A stretch of 64,000 nucleotides of DNA from SZAS-103 sp038316385 (lineage in GTDB: Bacteria; Pseudomonadota; Gammaproteobacteria; Xanthomonadales; Xanthomonadaceae). Of the stretch, positions 35,525-43,919 are shown piece by piece. The DNA is taken from the NCBI GenBank assembly GCA_038316385.1, contig JBBQAN010000007.1, forward strand, positions 1 to 64,000. The letters run 5' to 3'. The translations under genes were made by a program, and so were the position numbers. How positions within the stretch are numbered: position 1 is the first letter of the stretch; each line of letters starts with the position of its first letter. Below the pieces are notes generated by a model, which worked only from the letters and a program-made list of their open reading frames with translations, was not told the DNA's origin and searched no databases.

Positions 35525-36868
35525 ATGAGCGCGCGTCGGCACTTCGGCACCGATGGCATCCGCGGTCGCGTGGGCGAAGGTCTGATCTCGGCAGACTTCG
35601 TGTTGAAACTCGGCTGGGCATTGGGCCGCGTGCTTGCCAAGTCGAGCGAGCAGCCGTCGGTAGTGATCGGCAAGGACACCCGTATCAGCGGTTACATGTT
35701 CGAGTCGGCATTGGAGGCAGGACTCGTTGCAGCCGGCGCCGACGTGCATCTTTCCGGCCCGATGCCGACGCCGGGTATCGCGTTTCTCACCCGTTCGCTG
35801 CGCGCCGATGCCGGCATCGTGATCAGCGCTTCGCACAATCCGCATTACGACAACGGCATCAAGTTCTTCAACGCGCAGGGCGAAAAACTCGACGATGCGA
35901 CCGAGCTCGCGATCGAGGCAATGCTCGACGAACCCTTCTCGACGGTCTCCTCGGAACAACTCGGCCGCGCCGACCGCATCGAAGGCGCAGGCGCGCGCTA
36001 CGCTGAATTCTGCAAATCCACCGTGGCCGACGATTTCCATCTCAAGGGCATGCGCATTGCGGTGGATTGCGCGCACGGCGCGACTTACCAGATCGCGCCG
36101 AAACTCTTCACCGAACTGGGCGCGGACGTGGAAGCCATCGGGGTTGCGCCAGATGGGTTGAACATCAACCATGAAGCCGGTTCAACTTATCTCGAGCTGC
36201 TCGCCGCGCACGTGCTCGAGACTTCCTGCGCGCTCGGCATCGCATTCGATGGCGACGGCGATCGCATGCTGATGGTGGATGCCTATGGCTCGCATGTGGA
36301 TGGCGATGCATTGTTGTACGTGCTCGCGCTCGACTGGCAGGCCAGCGGTCGTTTGCAAGGGCCTGTCATTGGCACGCTGATGACGAATTACGGGCTGGAG
36401 CAGGCGTTCGCCCAGCATGCAATCCCGTTCGTGCGCAGCAAGGTCGGCGACCGCCACGTGCATCGCGCATTGATCGAAGGCGGCGGCGTGCTTGGCGGCG
36501 AAGCCTCGGGTCATTTGCTGTGCCTTGATCGTGCGAGCACCGGCGATGGCATCGTCAGCGCGTTGCAGGTGCTGGAGGCGATCCAGCGCAGCGGCCGTAC
36601 CCTGCACGATTTGCTTGTCAACCTGCATCGCGTCCCGCAACGCACCGTCAACGTGCGCTTTGCGGCCGGTTCGAAACCAGCCGATGCCGAATCGGTGCGC
36701 GCCGAGTTGGCATCCGCGCAGCAGCAACTCGTGGGTCGCGGCCGCGCGTTTATCCGTGCATCCGGCACCGAGCCCGTGGTGCGCGTCACCGTCGAAGCCG
36801 ACGATGCGGCATTGGTGCAGTCGGTTCTCGATCGGCTTGCGGCTGCGGTGCACGCCGCAGCACAGTAA
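35525..36868 (+). CDS. glmM: Phosphoglucosamine mutase
   Basis: This 447-residue enzyme interconverts glucosamine 6- and 1-phosphate for UDP-GlcNAc synthesis. The N-terminal FGTDGIRGRVGEG, the phosphoserine Ser103 in ISASHNPHYDNGIKF, the metal-binding DGDGDR and the C-terminal phosphate site RASGTEPVVRV are all present. The length equals that of E. coli GlmM. It begins 4 bases after accD. glmM near tpiA and secG matches the enterobacterial glmM-secG neighbourhood. Confidence 0.95.
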   Translation: MSARRHFGTDGIRGRVGEGLISADFVLKLGWALGRVLAKSSEQPSVVIGKDTRISGYMFESALEAGLVAAGADVHLSGPMPTPGIAFLTRSLRADAGIVISASHNPHYDNGIKFFNAQGEKLDDATELAIEAMLDEPFSTVSSEQLGRADRIEGAGARYAEFCKSTVADDFHLKGMRIAVDCAHGATYQIAPKLFTELGADVEAIGVAPDGLNINHEAGSTYLELLAAHVLETSCALGIAFDGDGDRMLMVDAYGSHVDGDALLYVLALDWQASGRLQGPVIGTLMTNYGLEQAFAQHAIPFVRSKVGDRHVHRALIEGGGVLGGEASGHLLCLDRASTGDGIVSALQVLEAIQRSGRTLHDLLVNLHRVPQRTVNVRFAAGSKPADAESVRAELASAQQQLVGRGRAFIRASGTEPVVRVTVEADDAALVQSVLDRLAAAVHAAAQ

Positions 36869-36908
36869 ATTGCTGCCTCCCTGCATTCGCAAGGCGAGGG
36901 CATTCGCG

Positions 36909-37880
36909 ATGAGCAGCAACCCGATTCCCACTTTGGACATTCGTCGTTATGAGAGCGACCGCGATGCCTTCGTCGCCGGACTCGGCGCGGCCTATCTCGA
37001 ATGGGGATTCGCGGGTATCTGCGGGCACGGTATTCCTCAGGCGCTGATCGACGCTTCCTGCGACACGTTCCGGCGTTTTTTTGCGCTACCGACCAACGTG
37101 AAGATGCGCTACCAAGTAACCGGCCAAGGTGGCGTGCGCGGCTATACGCCGTTCGGCATCGAGACCGCGAAGGATTCGCACTATCCGGATCTCAAGGAGT
37201 TCTGGCATATCGGCCGCGTATTTCATCGTGATGGAAGCGGGCGCGCTTCCAGATACTCCGCCGTGATGCCGCCGAACGTGTGGCCGGATGAAGTGCCTGA
37301 TTTCCGCGAGCACGGCTATTCGTTATACGCAGCGCTCGATGCACTCGGTCTGCGCGTGCTATCGGCGCTCGCGCTGCATATCGGATTGCCTCCGGACTGG
37401 TTCGCCGAAAGAACCGACTGCGGCAACTCGATCCTGCGGCCGATCCACTATCCGCCGATCGCCGCGTCGGCGGATGCAGTCGAGCGTCTTCCGAACGCGC
37501 GTGCCAGCGCGCACGAGGACATCAATCTCATCACCCTGCTGGTCGGTGCGAGTGCGGCTGGACTCGAAGTGAAATCGCAGAAGGGAGAGTGGATACCGTT
37601 TACATCCGACGCCGACACCATCGTCGTCAACATTGGCGACATGTTGCAGCGCCTGACGAATCACGTGTATCCGTCCACCACGCATCGCGTGGTCAACCCG
37701 AGCGGCGAAGCAGCGCGCAAACCGCGCTACGCGACGCCGTTCTTTCTGCATCCGAATCCCGATTTCCTGATCGAGACGCTGCCGCAATGCGTGAACGCGG
37801 GGAATCCGGATCGCTACCCAACGCCGATCACCGCGCACGATTACCTGACGGAGCGGCTGCGCGAGATCAAGTTGATATGA
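36909..37880 (+). CDS. 2-oxoglutarate/Fe(II)-dependent oxygenase (isopenicillin N synthase family)
   Basis: The protein has 323 residues. The N-terminal DIOX_N-like part reads GFAGICGHGIPQALIDASCD. The iron ligands are His202 and Asp204 in HEDINLITLLVG and His259 in TTHRVVNP, followed by RKPRYATPFFLHPNPD, whose Arg should bind 2-oxoglutarate. FLHPNPD is typical of the bacterial group. The substrate is unknown. It begins 40 bases after glmM. Confidence 0.88.
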   Translation: MSSNPIPTLDIRRYESDRDAFVAGLGAAYLEWGFAGICGHGIPQALIDASCDTFRRFFALPTNVKMRYQVTGQGGVRGYTPFGIETAKDSHYPDLKEFWHIGRVFHRDGSGRASRYSAVMPPNVWPDEVPDFREHGYSLYAALDALGLRVLSALALHIGLPPDWFAERTDCGNSILRPIHYPPIAASADAVERLPNARASAHEDINLITLLVGASAAGLEVKSQKGEWIPFTSDADTIVVNIGDMLQRLTNHVYPSTTHRVVNPSGEAARKPRYATPFFLHPNPDFLIETLPQCVNAGNPDRYPTPITAHDYLTERLREIKLI

Positions 37881-37999
37881 CAGCCGGCCTGTGCGTAGAT
37901 ACGGCATGGGCTCCCCGAGAGCCGGACTCGTGCGGAAGCGGCTGCTCCCTTTCCCACCGCTTTTAAGCGCACACTGCTGAGATTCTAAGCAAGTCCATC

Positions 38000-38021
38000 C
38001 GGACCAAGCACGGTTGGTCCG
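38000..38021 (+). other. Perfect 8-base hairpin upstream of a secreted-protein gene
   Basis: CGGACCAA (38000-38007) and TTGGTCCG (38014-38021) form a perfect stem with a 6-base loop GCACGG. It is not followed by a T-run, so it does not look like a standard terminator. It lies 90 bases before the next start codon in the 230-base gap after the oxygenase gene. Confidence 0.4.
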
Positions 38022-38110
38022 CGAGCAAGCTATCCTTGGCGTGCGGAACCCCTGTCTGCCAGGGGATTCCAATAGTCTTTCGAATGTCCCAGACACCGGA
38101 GGTTTTGACC

Positions 38111-38749
38111 ATGCATTTTTCGCACTCGAACGCGGCAATTTCAGCGTGCGCGATCTTCATCTGTTCGGTCATGTCATCTGACGCTCCGGCACAAGATGTG
38201 ACGTATGCCGCGGGCAGTCGGGTCCAGGGCAGGTTTGGATCGAATTGGGATCACTGCACGGTGGTCGGCGATCGGCGCGCGACGGGTGGGTATGTCTTGC
38301 GCTGCGACGCCAAGCCCGACCAGGAATTCGTTTTTGCGGCCTCCGACGTACGGGCGATGGAGGGTGCTGATCGAGCGCCGGTTCCGAAACCGCCGGCCAC
38401 CGCAATTGCTCCGGCAAACGCGCATGTTGAACAAATTGCGGGAGACGCTTTCAAGGCGATTCCCCCACGCACCGGCGTGTATGGCTGCATGGATCAGGAT
38501 GGGCAGGAAACCCCGGGGCTCCAATTTGGACTCGTCAACGCCAGCACCTATTCGACTTACGATGGCGGCGGCGGGCATTACACTTATTCCGAGCAAAGTG
38601 GCGTGTTGGTCTTCACGAGTGGACCGTTTGCCGGACTACGGCGGAGTCGCGAGACGGAACGTTCGTTCCGGATGCTCGACGAGCACGGCGAGCGCACTGC
38701 GTTCATGTGTCCATGGGAACCGAAAGACCCGCACAAGCTCCATTGGTGA
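38111..38749 (+). CDS. Exported protein of unknown function
   Basis: This 212-residue protein has a signal peptide (SNAAISACAIFICSVMSSDA, cut near APAQ). A GGAGG ribosome site 8 bases upstream fixes the ATG at 38111. Residues 30-80 (GSRVQGRFGSNWDHCTVVGD) resemble the small beta-barrel repeats seen in some exported Agenet/Tudor-like proteins. Residues 115-205 (GVYGCMDQDGQETPG, GVLVFTSGPFAGL, CPW) resemble a domain found in other exported bacterial proteins of unknown role. No catalytic residues were recognised. Confidence 0.65.
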   Translation: MHFSHSNAAISACAIFICSVMSSDAPAQDVTYAAGSRVQGRFGSNWDHCTVVGDRRATGGYVLRCDAKPDQEFVFAASDVRAMEGADRAPVPKPPATAIAPANAHVEQIAGDAFKAIPPRTGVYGCMDQDGQETPGLQFGLVNASTYSTYDGGGGHYTYSEQSGVLVFTSGPFAGLRRSRETERSFRMLDEHGERTAFMCPWEPKDPHKLHW

Positions 38750-38792
38750 CACCGCAACTTTTGGAACGTTGATCCGAGGGGCCTTCATAATT

Positions 38793-39335
38793 TCAGGGTT
38801 CCAACGCCGCGCGCCACGCAGCGATCTTGCGCGCATAAGGAATCGACGCATTCGCGGGACTGGTCGACGGCAACCGCAGGTGGCGAATCGCGCGCGCTTG
38901 TAATGTAGGTGCTACATACCTGCGAAAACAAGTCTCAGCCTTCGCGCCGTTGAACAGCACACGCTCGATTTTGTTGTGCTTCGCGAAGAAAGCGGCGAAA
39001 TCATTCGGATGCACCGAGTCCGCGACAATGTCCGCATCAAGGCTGCCCTCGCGCACGCAAGAGGCAAGCACGTCCCATAACGCGATGCCGTTCGACCTCA
39101 GTATGGGCACTCGATCCGCATATGGTGCATCGCGCAGGCTTGCGCCATGCGCACCGCCGATGATCTCGCCAAGGATGCGCCAGAACAGGTTCTGCGGATG
39201 CGCGTAGTACTGTTCGGCGCGCAGCGAGGCTTCGCCGGGCATGCTACCGAGGATCACGATGCGTGCGGACGGGTTTTCGATTGGCGGGAAGCCGATGATC
39301 CGTACTGATGGTCGCCGGGAATCGCTAATCCGCAT
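38793..39335 (-). CDS. DNA-deoxyinosine glycosylase (HDG-like, UDG superfamily)
   Basis: This 180-residue protein has the UDG-superfamily motif 1 variant ILGSMPGEASLRAEQYYAHP followed by QNLFWRILGEI, and motif 2 LPSTSPANAS. These match the hypoxanthine-DNA glycosylase group (UDG family 6), which removes deaminated adenine from DNA. Mug/TDG proteins have a different motif 1, so HDG is the better call. The gene overlaps the SDR gene by 11 bases and may be cotranscribed with it. Confidence 0.75.
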   Translation of the reverse strand: MRISDSRRPSVRIIGFPPIENPSARIVILGSMPGEASLRAEQYYAHPQNLFWRILGEIIGGAHGASLRDAPYADRVPILRSNGIALWDVLASCVREGSLDADIVADSVHPNDFAAFFAKHNKIERVLFNGAKAETCFRRYVAPTLQARAIRHLRLPSTSPANASIPYARKIAAWRAALEP

Positions 39336-40164
39336 CGCGGAAGTCCTTCGAACGGCGTGTCACCAATGAGCCGGCGAGTGCATCGGGAAGATATTTCGCC
39401 ATCGTTGCAATCGTGCGGTTTGCCTTTCCGGTGACGACGCGCCGCTTGCCGGCCTCGACCGCGTCCACGCCGAGTTTCGCAACCTGATCGGCGGTCAGCC
39501 AAAGCGCCTTCGGTAACTTCGACACCTTCTCGCGCATGCCGTTGACGTCGTGGAACTCGGTGTAGGTGAAGCCCGGGCACAGTGCGGTGACGTGCACGCC
39601 TTTGGGTTTCATCTCCATCGCCAGCGATTCGCTGAAACGAATCACGAAGGATTTAGCTGCGCCATACATCGTGTGTCCGGCCGATGCCGGTACGAGCCCG
39701 GCGAGCGAGGCAACGTTGAGGATGCGACCGCGGCCCGCTGCTTCCATGGCAGGAAGGAAACGCCAGGTGAGTTCGGCGACACTCGTCACAAGCACCTGCA
39801 GGAATGCGGCATGCGTGGACCAGTCTTCGGCCAGGAAGCGTCCGGGCACACCATAACCGGCGTTGTTCACCAACGTGTCCACGAACAGTCCGTTCGACTG
39901 GATTTCAGCGAACAACGCTTCCGGCACTGTGGGGTCGGCGAGGTCGGCGGCGATGACCGAGCAGGGCACCTTCGCGCCGAGTTCGTCGGCGAGCGCGCTG
40001 AGGCGATCCTCGCGTCGCGCGGTGAGGATGAGTGGTTTTCCGCGTCGCGAGTATTCACGTGCGATCGCCGCGCCGATACCGCTGGATGCCCCGGTGATCA
40101 GCGCGTGGCCCGACGGCACTGGGTCGTTACCGGAGGGCATCGGCAGGGTTGAAGGATTCGGCAT
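39325..40164 (-). CDS. Short-chain dehydrogenase/reductase
   Basis: This 279-residue classical SDR has the cofactor-binding TGASSGIG at 24-31, NNAG in LVNNAGYGVPG and the catalytic YxxxK in YGAAK near 166-170. The NADPH-favouring basic residues follow in TARRED. The substrate is unknown; CPGFTYTEFHD and the C-terminal LVTRRSKDFRDAD resemble YqjQ/DltE-like SDRs. I chose ATG 40164 because GGAG lies 6 bases upstream; a GTG at 40176 is possible. Confidence 0.87.
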   Translation of the reverse strand: MPNPSTLPMPSGNDPVPSGHALITGASSGIGAAIAREYSRRGKPLILTARREDRLSALADELGAKVPCSVIAADLADPTVPEALFAEIQSNGLFVDTLVNNAGYGVPGRFLAEDWSTHAAFLQVLVTSVAELTWRFLPAMEAAGRGRILNVASLAGLVPASAGHTMYGAAKSFVIRFSESLAMEMKPKGVHVTALCPGFTYTEFHDVNGMREKVSKLPKALWLTADQVAKLGVDAVEAGKRRVVTGKANRTIATMAKYLPDALAGSLVTRRSKDFRDAD

Positions 40165-40201
40165 CGCATGCTCCACAAGGAATGGCCGATTGTAGGCCGC
40201 A

Positions 40202-40231
40202 TTGCCGTCGTGGCCTTCGCGCCGCTATGCT
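40202..40231 (+). promoter_or_regulatory. Candidate promoter for tpiA
   Basis: TTGCCG (40202-40207) and TATGCT (40226-40231) are 18 bases apart in the 95-base divergent gap between the SDR gene and tpiA. This leaves a leader of about 22 bases ending in a GGGG ribosome site. Confidence 0.4.
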
Positions 40232-40259
40232 GGGCGTTCACCTCGGCGGGGATACGGCC

Positions 40260-41060
40260 ATGCGTCGTCGCATCGTGGCGGGTAACTGGAAGCTGCACGG
40301 AGATCGCGCGTTCGCGCAGGCATTGATCGACGCATTGGCCGCTGCGAAGCGACCGCCGGACGTCGAGGTCGTGCTGCTGCCGCCGGTGCCATATCTTGGC
40401 GAGTTGATCGCGCGCTACCGGAATGCGGCATTTGCGTTCGGTGCGCAGGACGTGAGCGCGAACGATTGCGGGGCTTTCACCGGCGAGGTCTCGGCGGCAA
40501 TGGTGGCGGATATCGGCTGCCGTTACACCTTGGTCGGTCACTCCGAACGCCGCGAATACCATCACGAGGACAACCGGTTGGTCGCAGAAAAATTCGTGGC
40601 TGCGCAGAAGGCGGGGCTGACGCCGATCCTGTGCATCGGCGAAACCTTGCAGCAGCGCGAAGCCGGTCATGTCGAATGGGCGATCCAGCGGCAATTGAAT
40701 GCGGTGCGTGAAATCGCGGGTCAGGATGCGCTTGCGGCCAGCGTGGTCGCCTACGAGCCGATCTGGGCGATCGGCACTGGCCGAACAGCGACGCCGGCAC
40801 AGGCCCAGGAAGTCCACGCATTCATCCGTAGTGAGGTCGCAGCCGGTGATGCTACAATCGCCGGCTGGCTGCCTGTGATCTATGGCGGCAGCGTGAAGGC
40901 GGCCAACGCCGTCGAGATGTTCGCGCAGCCGGATGTGGATGGCGGCCTGATCGGTGGCGCATCGCTGGTAGCCAGGGATTTTCTGGCCATCATCGCTGCC
41001 GCTTCACGGCCCACAAACCCTAGCGCAGGCAAGACGGTCCGCTCCTTCAAACCCGTTTGA
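40260..41060 (+). CDS. tpiA: Triosephosphate isomerase
   Basis: This 266-residue glycolytic TIM-barrel enzyme has the substrate-binding Lys11 in GNWKLHG, the electrophilic His in LVGHSERREYH and the catalytic Glu in AYEPIWAIGTG near residue 166. The phosphate loop reads YGGSVKAAN and GGASL. The frame is open to 40149 but the ATG at 40260 gives the canonical MRRRIVAGNWK start. It is followed by secG. Confidence 0.95.
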   Translation: MRRRIVAGNWKLHGDRAFAQALIDALAAAKRPPDVEVVLLPPVPYLGELIARYRNAAFAFGAQDVSANDCGAFTGEVSAAMVADIGCRYTLVGHSERREYHHEDNRLVAEKFVAAQKAGLTPILCIGETLQQREAGHVEWAIQRQLNAVREIAGQDALAASVVAYEPIWAIGTGRTATPAQAQEVHAFIRSEVAAGDATIAGWLPVIYGGSVKAANAVEMFAQPDVDGGLIGGASLVARDFLAIIAAASRPTNPSAGKTVRSFKPV

Positions 41061-41118
41061 TATACCAGTTGATCGCACCATAGATCAGACTCCGACCCAA
41101 CTTTTCGACGAACCCATC

Positions 41119-41610
41119 ATGCTCATCATTTTCATCAACGTAATTTTTGTGCTGACCGCGATCGCCATGACCGTGCTGATTCTGCTTCAGCGCGGCGCCG
41201 GCGCGGCTGCCGGTTCCGGTTTCGGCGGCGGTGCATCGGCCACCGTGTTTGGTGCGCGCGGCTCCGCCAACTTCCTGTCGAAAGCCACCAAATGGCTCGC
41301 GGTGGTGTTCTTCTCGATCAGCCTCGGCTTGGCGATCTATTCCAGCAAGCCGCACAACGCGGTAGCGCCGGCCGATGATCTGGGCGTGATGGGCCAGGCG
41401 CCGACTGCGGTGTCAGTATCCGTCAAACCTTCCAGTTCCGGAACGACAGCCACGCCGGCAGTACCCGCGCCTGTCGGGCCTGCGCCCGCCATACCAGCGC
41501 CTGCCCAGAACGCGCCGGTCAATAGCGTTCCCTCAATTCCGGAGCCGGCGCCGGCAGCGCCAGCGTCGAATGCAGGCGACCCCGCGAAGCCAGGCAACAA
41601 AGGCGGCTGA
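41119..41610 (+). CDS. secG: Protein-export membrane protein SecG
   Basis: The protein has 163 residues. Two membrane helices (IIFINVIFVLTAIAMTVLIL and WLAVVFFSISLGLAIY) flank the conserved LLQRGAGAAAGSGFGGGASA and VFGARGSANFLSK. The protein assists the SecYEG translocon. It is longer than the usual 110 residues because of a Pro/Ala/Ser-rich tail from about residue 90. The position between tpiA and tRNA-Leu(GAG) is the common gammaproteobacterial arrangement. Confidence 0.93.
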   Translation: MLIIFINVIFVLTAIAMTVLILLQRGAGAAAGSGFGGGASATVFGARGSANFLSKATKWLAVVFFSISLGLAIYSSKPHNAVAPADDLGVMGQAPTAVSVSVKPSSSGTTATPAVPAPVGPAPAIPAPAQNAPVNSVPSIPEPAPAAPASNAGDPAKPGNKGG

Positions 41611-41615
41611 TCGCC

Positions 41616-41624
41616 TGTTACAAT
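41616..41624 (+). promoter_or_regulatory. Candidate extended -10 promoter for tRNA-Leu
   Basis: TGTTACAAT fits an extended -10 (TG, one base, then TACAAT), 88 bases before the tRNA. No good -35 was seen. It starts 6 bases after the secG stop. Confidence 0.35.
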
Positions 41625-41670
41625 TTTCAGGTTCGCGTTTCTTGGCGCGAGCATTTGCAGGTTCCTCTGC

Positions 41671-41702
41671 GAAAACCCGGCCATCCGTGGTCGGACTTTC
41701 AA
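41671..41702. repeat. Hairpin repeat, copy 1 (upstream of tRNA-Leu)
   Basis: The element starts GAAAACCCGG and ends GGACTTTCAA. Its centre, CCGGCCA-TCCG-TGGTCGG, is a near-perfect stem-loop, and the outer GAAAxCC and GGxxTTTC also pair. A second copy with the same ends lies just after the tRNA. Confidence 0.55.
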
Positions 41703-41711
41703 AAAAGCTTT

Positions 41712-41796
41712 GCCCGGATGGCGGAATTGGTAGACGCACTACCTTGAGGTGGTAGCGACTTCGGTCGTGGAGGTTCGAGTCCTCTTTCGGGCACCA
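41712..41796 (+). tRNA. tRNA-Leu (GAG)
   Basis: This is an 85-base tRNA with a long variable arm, as expected for leucine. The acceptor GCCCGGA pairs with the 3' end before ACCA, and CCA is encoded. The anticodon stem CTACC/GGTAG holds the loop TTGAGGT, so the anticodon is GAG. The T-arm GGTTCGAGTCC is standard. secG followed by tRNA-Leu(GAG) is conserved in many gammaproteobacteria. Confidence 0.96.
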
Positions 41797-41813
41797 TATG
41801 CAAATCCTGCCGT

Positions 41814-41844
41814 GAAAACCCGCACACCTTGTGTGGACTTTCAA
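41814..41844. repeat. Hairpin repeat, copy 2 (downstream of tRNA-Leu)
   Basis: The ends are identical to copy 1 (GAAAACCCG and GGACTTTCAA) but the stem sequence differs: CCGCACA-CCT-TGTGTGG. Changed on both arms, the stem is still paired, a compensatory pattern that suggests the structure matters or that the family has many stem variants. Confidence 0.55.
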
Positions 41845-41892
41845 CGGGGATGCAAGTCTCTCGCGAGTGCGTGCCGATGGCCGGACTTGCAA

Positions 41893-41910
41893 GGGGAAAC
41901 GCGGTTCCCC
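41893..41910 (+). other. GC-rich hairpin in the nuoA leader
   Basis: GGGGAA (41893-41898) pairs with TTCCCC (41905-41910) over the loop ACGCGG. It lies about 60 bases before nuoA. There is no T-run, so it is not an obvious terminator; it may be part of the nuo leader RNA. Confidence 0.35.
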
Positions 41911-41971
41911 GTTGACTACGCAAATTTCGTGCGTGTTTGCGGGGGCGGATCAAGAAGGATCGAGGTCGCGA

Positions 41972-42328
41972 ATGCTGGGCGAATACCTGCCAGTCCTGCT
42001 GTTTCTGATCGTCTCCACCGGCATCGGTGTGGCCTTGCTGATCGTCGGTGCGGTACTCGGTCCGCAGCGCCCCGGTGCCGACAAGAACTCGCCCTACGAA
42101 TGCGGCTTTGAGGCATTCGAGGACGCGCGCATGAAGTTCGACGTGCGCTATTACCTCATCGCGATCCTGTTTATTGTGTTCGATCTTGAAATCGCCTTCG
42201 TATTTCCGTGGGCAGTCATTTTCCGCAGCCTCGGTGTGTTTGGTCTGGTCGAGATGGGCATCTTTCTCAGCCTGCTGGTGCTGGGCTTCGCGTACGTCTG
42301 GAAGAAAGGCGCACTCGAATGGGAGTGA
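41972..42328 (+). CDS. nuoA: NADH-quinone oxidoreductase subunit A
   Basis: This 118-residue membrane subunit of respiratory complex I has three membrane helices. The conserved loop PYECGFEAFEDARMKFDVRYY is unmistakable, as is FDLEIAFVFPWAV. The ATG at 41972 gives the normal length. It is the first gene of a complete nuoA-N operon. Confidence 0.95.
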   Translation: MLGEYLPVLLFLIVSTGIGVALLIVGAVLGPQRPGADKNSPYECGFEAFEDARMKFDVRYYLIAILFIVFDLEIAFVFPWAVIFRSLGVFGLVEMGIFLSLLVLGFAYVWKKGALEWE

Positions 42329-42360
42329 AGGTCATTGCTTGCGCCGAATCGGGCTTTCAG

Positions 42361-42413
42361 CCGCGACCGACGCACAAACGGTCGCGGCGCAGCCGCGCCA
42401 CGTTTGTCGCGGC
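42361..42413 (+). repeat. Tandem REP-like hairpins between nuoA and nuoB
   Basis: Two stem-loops lie in the 157-base nuoA-nuoB gap. CCGCGACCG (42361-42369) pairs perfectly with CGGTCGCGG (42379-42387), and GCCGCG (42392-42397) pairs with CGCGGC (42408-42413). They resemble repetitive extragenic palindromes and could affect mRNA stability or polarity inside the operon. No gene is seen in the gap. Confidence 0.5.
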
Positions 42414-42485
42414 AAGCGCTGACGCGCTTTCTGCAGCAGCACATCCGTGTGCCGCAAGTTTCCTTCAGAACGTGTCGAGAGTTGC

Positions 42486-43040
<555 letters not shown>

Positions 43041-43055
43041 AGCTTTTATAAAACA

Positions 43056-43919
43056 ATGACCGAGCACGTCACCACCCTTGTCGAACGCCTGCGCAGCCAT
43101 TTCGGCGCGCGCGCCCTTGCGCTCGATATCGTACGCGACGAGGCGGCGCTGGAAATCGCTGCGGACGATTGGTTCGCGGCCGCAAAGGAACTGCGCGATG
43201 CGTTCGGCTTCGAGATCGCGGTGGACCTGTGCGGGGTCGATTATCTCGGCTACGGAATCGACGAATGGGAAACCACCGATGCATCGTCGGAGGGTTTCTC
43301 GCGCGGCGTCGAAGGCTTGGGGCCGGGTCGCTTCAAACGTGGCCAGCAACCCTCTGGCCTGCGGCCGCAAGCAGACGCATCGCGGGCGCAGCCCAGCACG
43401 GCGGCGGCCGGCGCCATGGTTCCGACTGAAAACATCGCGCGACGGTTTGCTGTCGTCGTCCATCTGCTGTCGATCCAGAACAACCAGCGCCTGCGTCTGC
43501 GCTGTTTCTGCGGCGACGACGAAGTCGCGGTGCTGTCGTCGCTGGTGTCGGTGTGGCCGGGCCTGAACTGGTTCGAGCGCGAGGCATTCGATCTGTTCGG
43601 CATCATTTTCGACGGGCACCCTGATCTGCGCCGTCTGCTCACCGATTACGGTTTCGTCGGCCATCCGTTCCGCAAGGATTTCCCGCTGATCGGCAATGTC
43701 GAAGTGCGCTACGACCCCGACAAAAAACGCGTCGTTTACGAGCCGGTATCGATCGAGCCGCGTGTGTTGGTGCCGCGGGTGATTCGCGACGATTCGCGCT
43801 ACCTGCAAGCGGCGAACGAGCGTCCGGTGCCGGCGCCAACGCCGCCGTATCCTGCACCGGGGTCCGGAGAAGCATCGCGCACTGCCGACTCGGCACTCGT
43901 CAAAGAGGTGAAGCTGTGA
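43056..43919 (+). CDS. nuoC: NADH-quinone oxidoreductase subunit C, with an internal insert
   Basis: The protein has 287 residues. The core blocks DLCGVDYLGYG, WFEREAFDLFGIIFDGHPDL and DYGFVGHPFRKDFPL are standard. Between residues 72 and 128 there is a loop (SSEGFSRGVEGLGPGRF, then KRGQQPSGLRPQ and an Ala-rich part) absent from most NuoC. Xanthomonadales NuoC has a loop here, but this one looks longer and low in complexity. The subunit lies in the peripheral arm. The stop overlaps the GTG of nuoD, and C and D are separate, not fused. Confidence 0.92.
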   Translation: MTEHVTTLVERLRSHFGARALALDIVRDEAALEIAADDWFAAAKELRDAFGFEIAVDLCGVDYLGYGIDEWETTDASSEGFSRGVEGLGPGRFKRGQQPSGLRPQADASRAQPSTAAAGAMVPTENIARRFAVVVHLLSIQNNQRLRLRCFCGDDEVAVLSSLVSVWPGLNWFEREAFDLFGIIFDGHPDLRRLLTDYGFVGHPFRKDFPLIGNVEVRYDPDKKRVVYEPVSIEPRVLVPRVIRDDSRYLQAANERPVPAPTPPYPAPGSGEASRTADSALVKEVKL

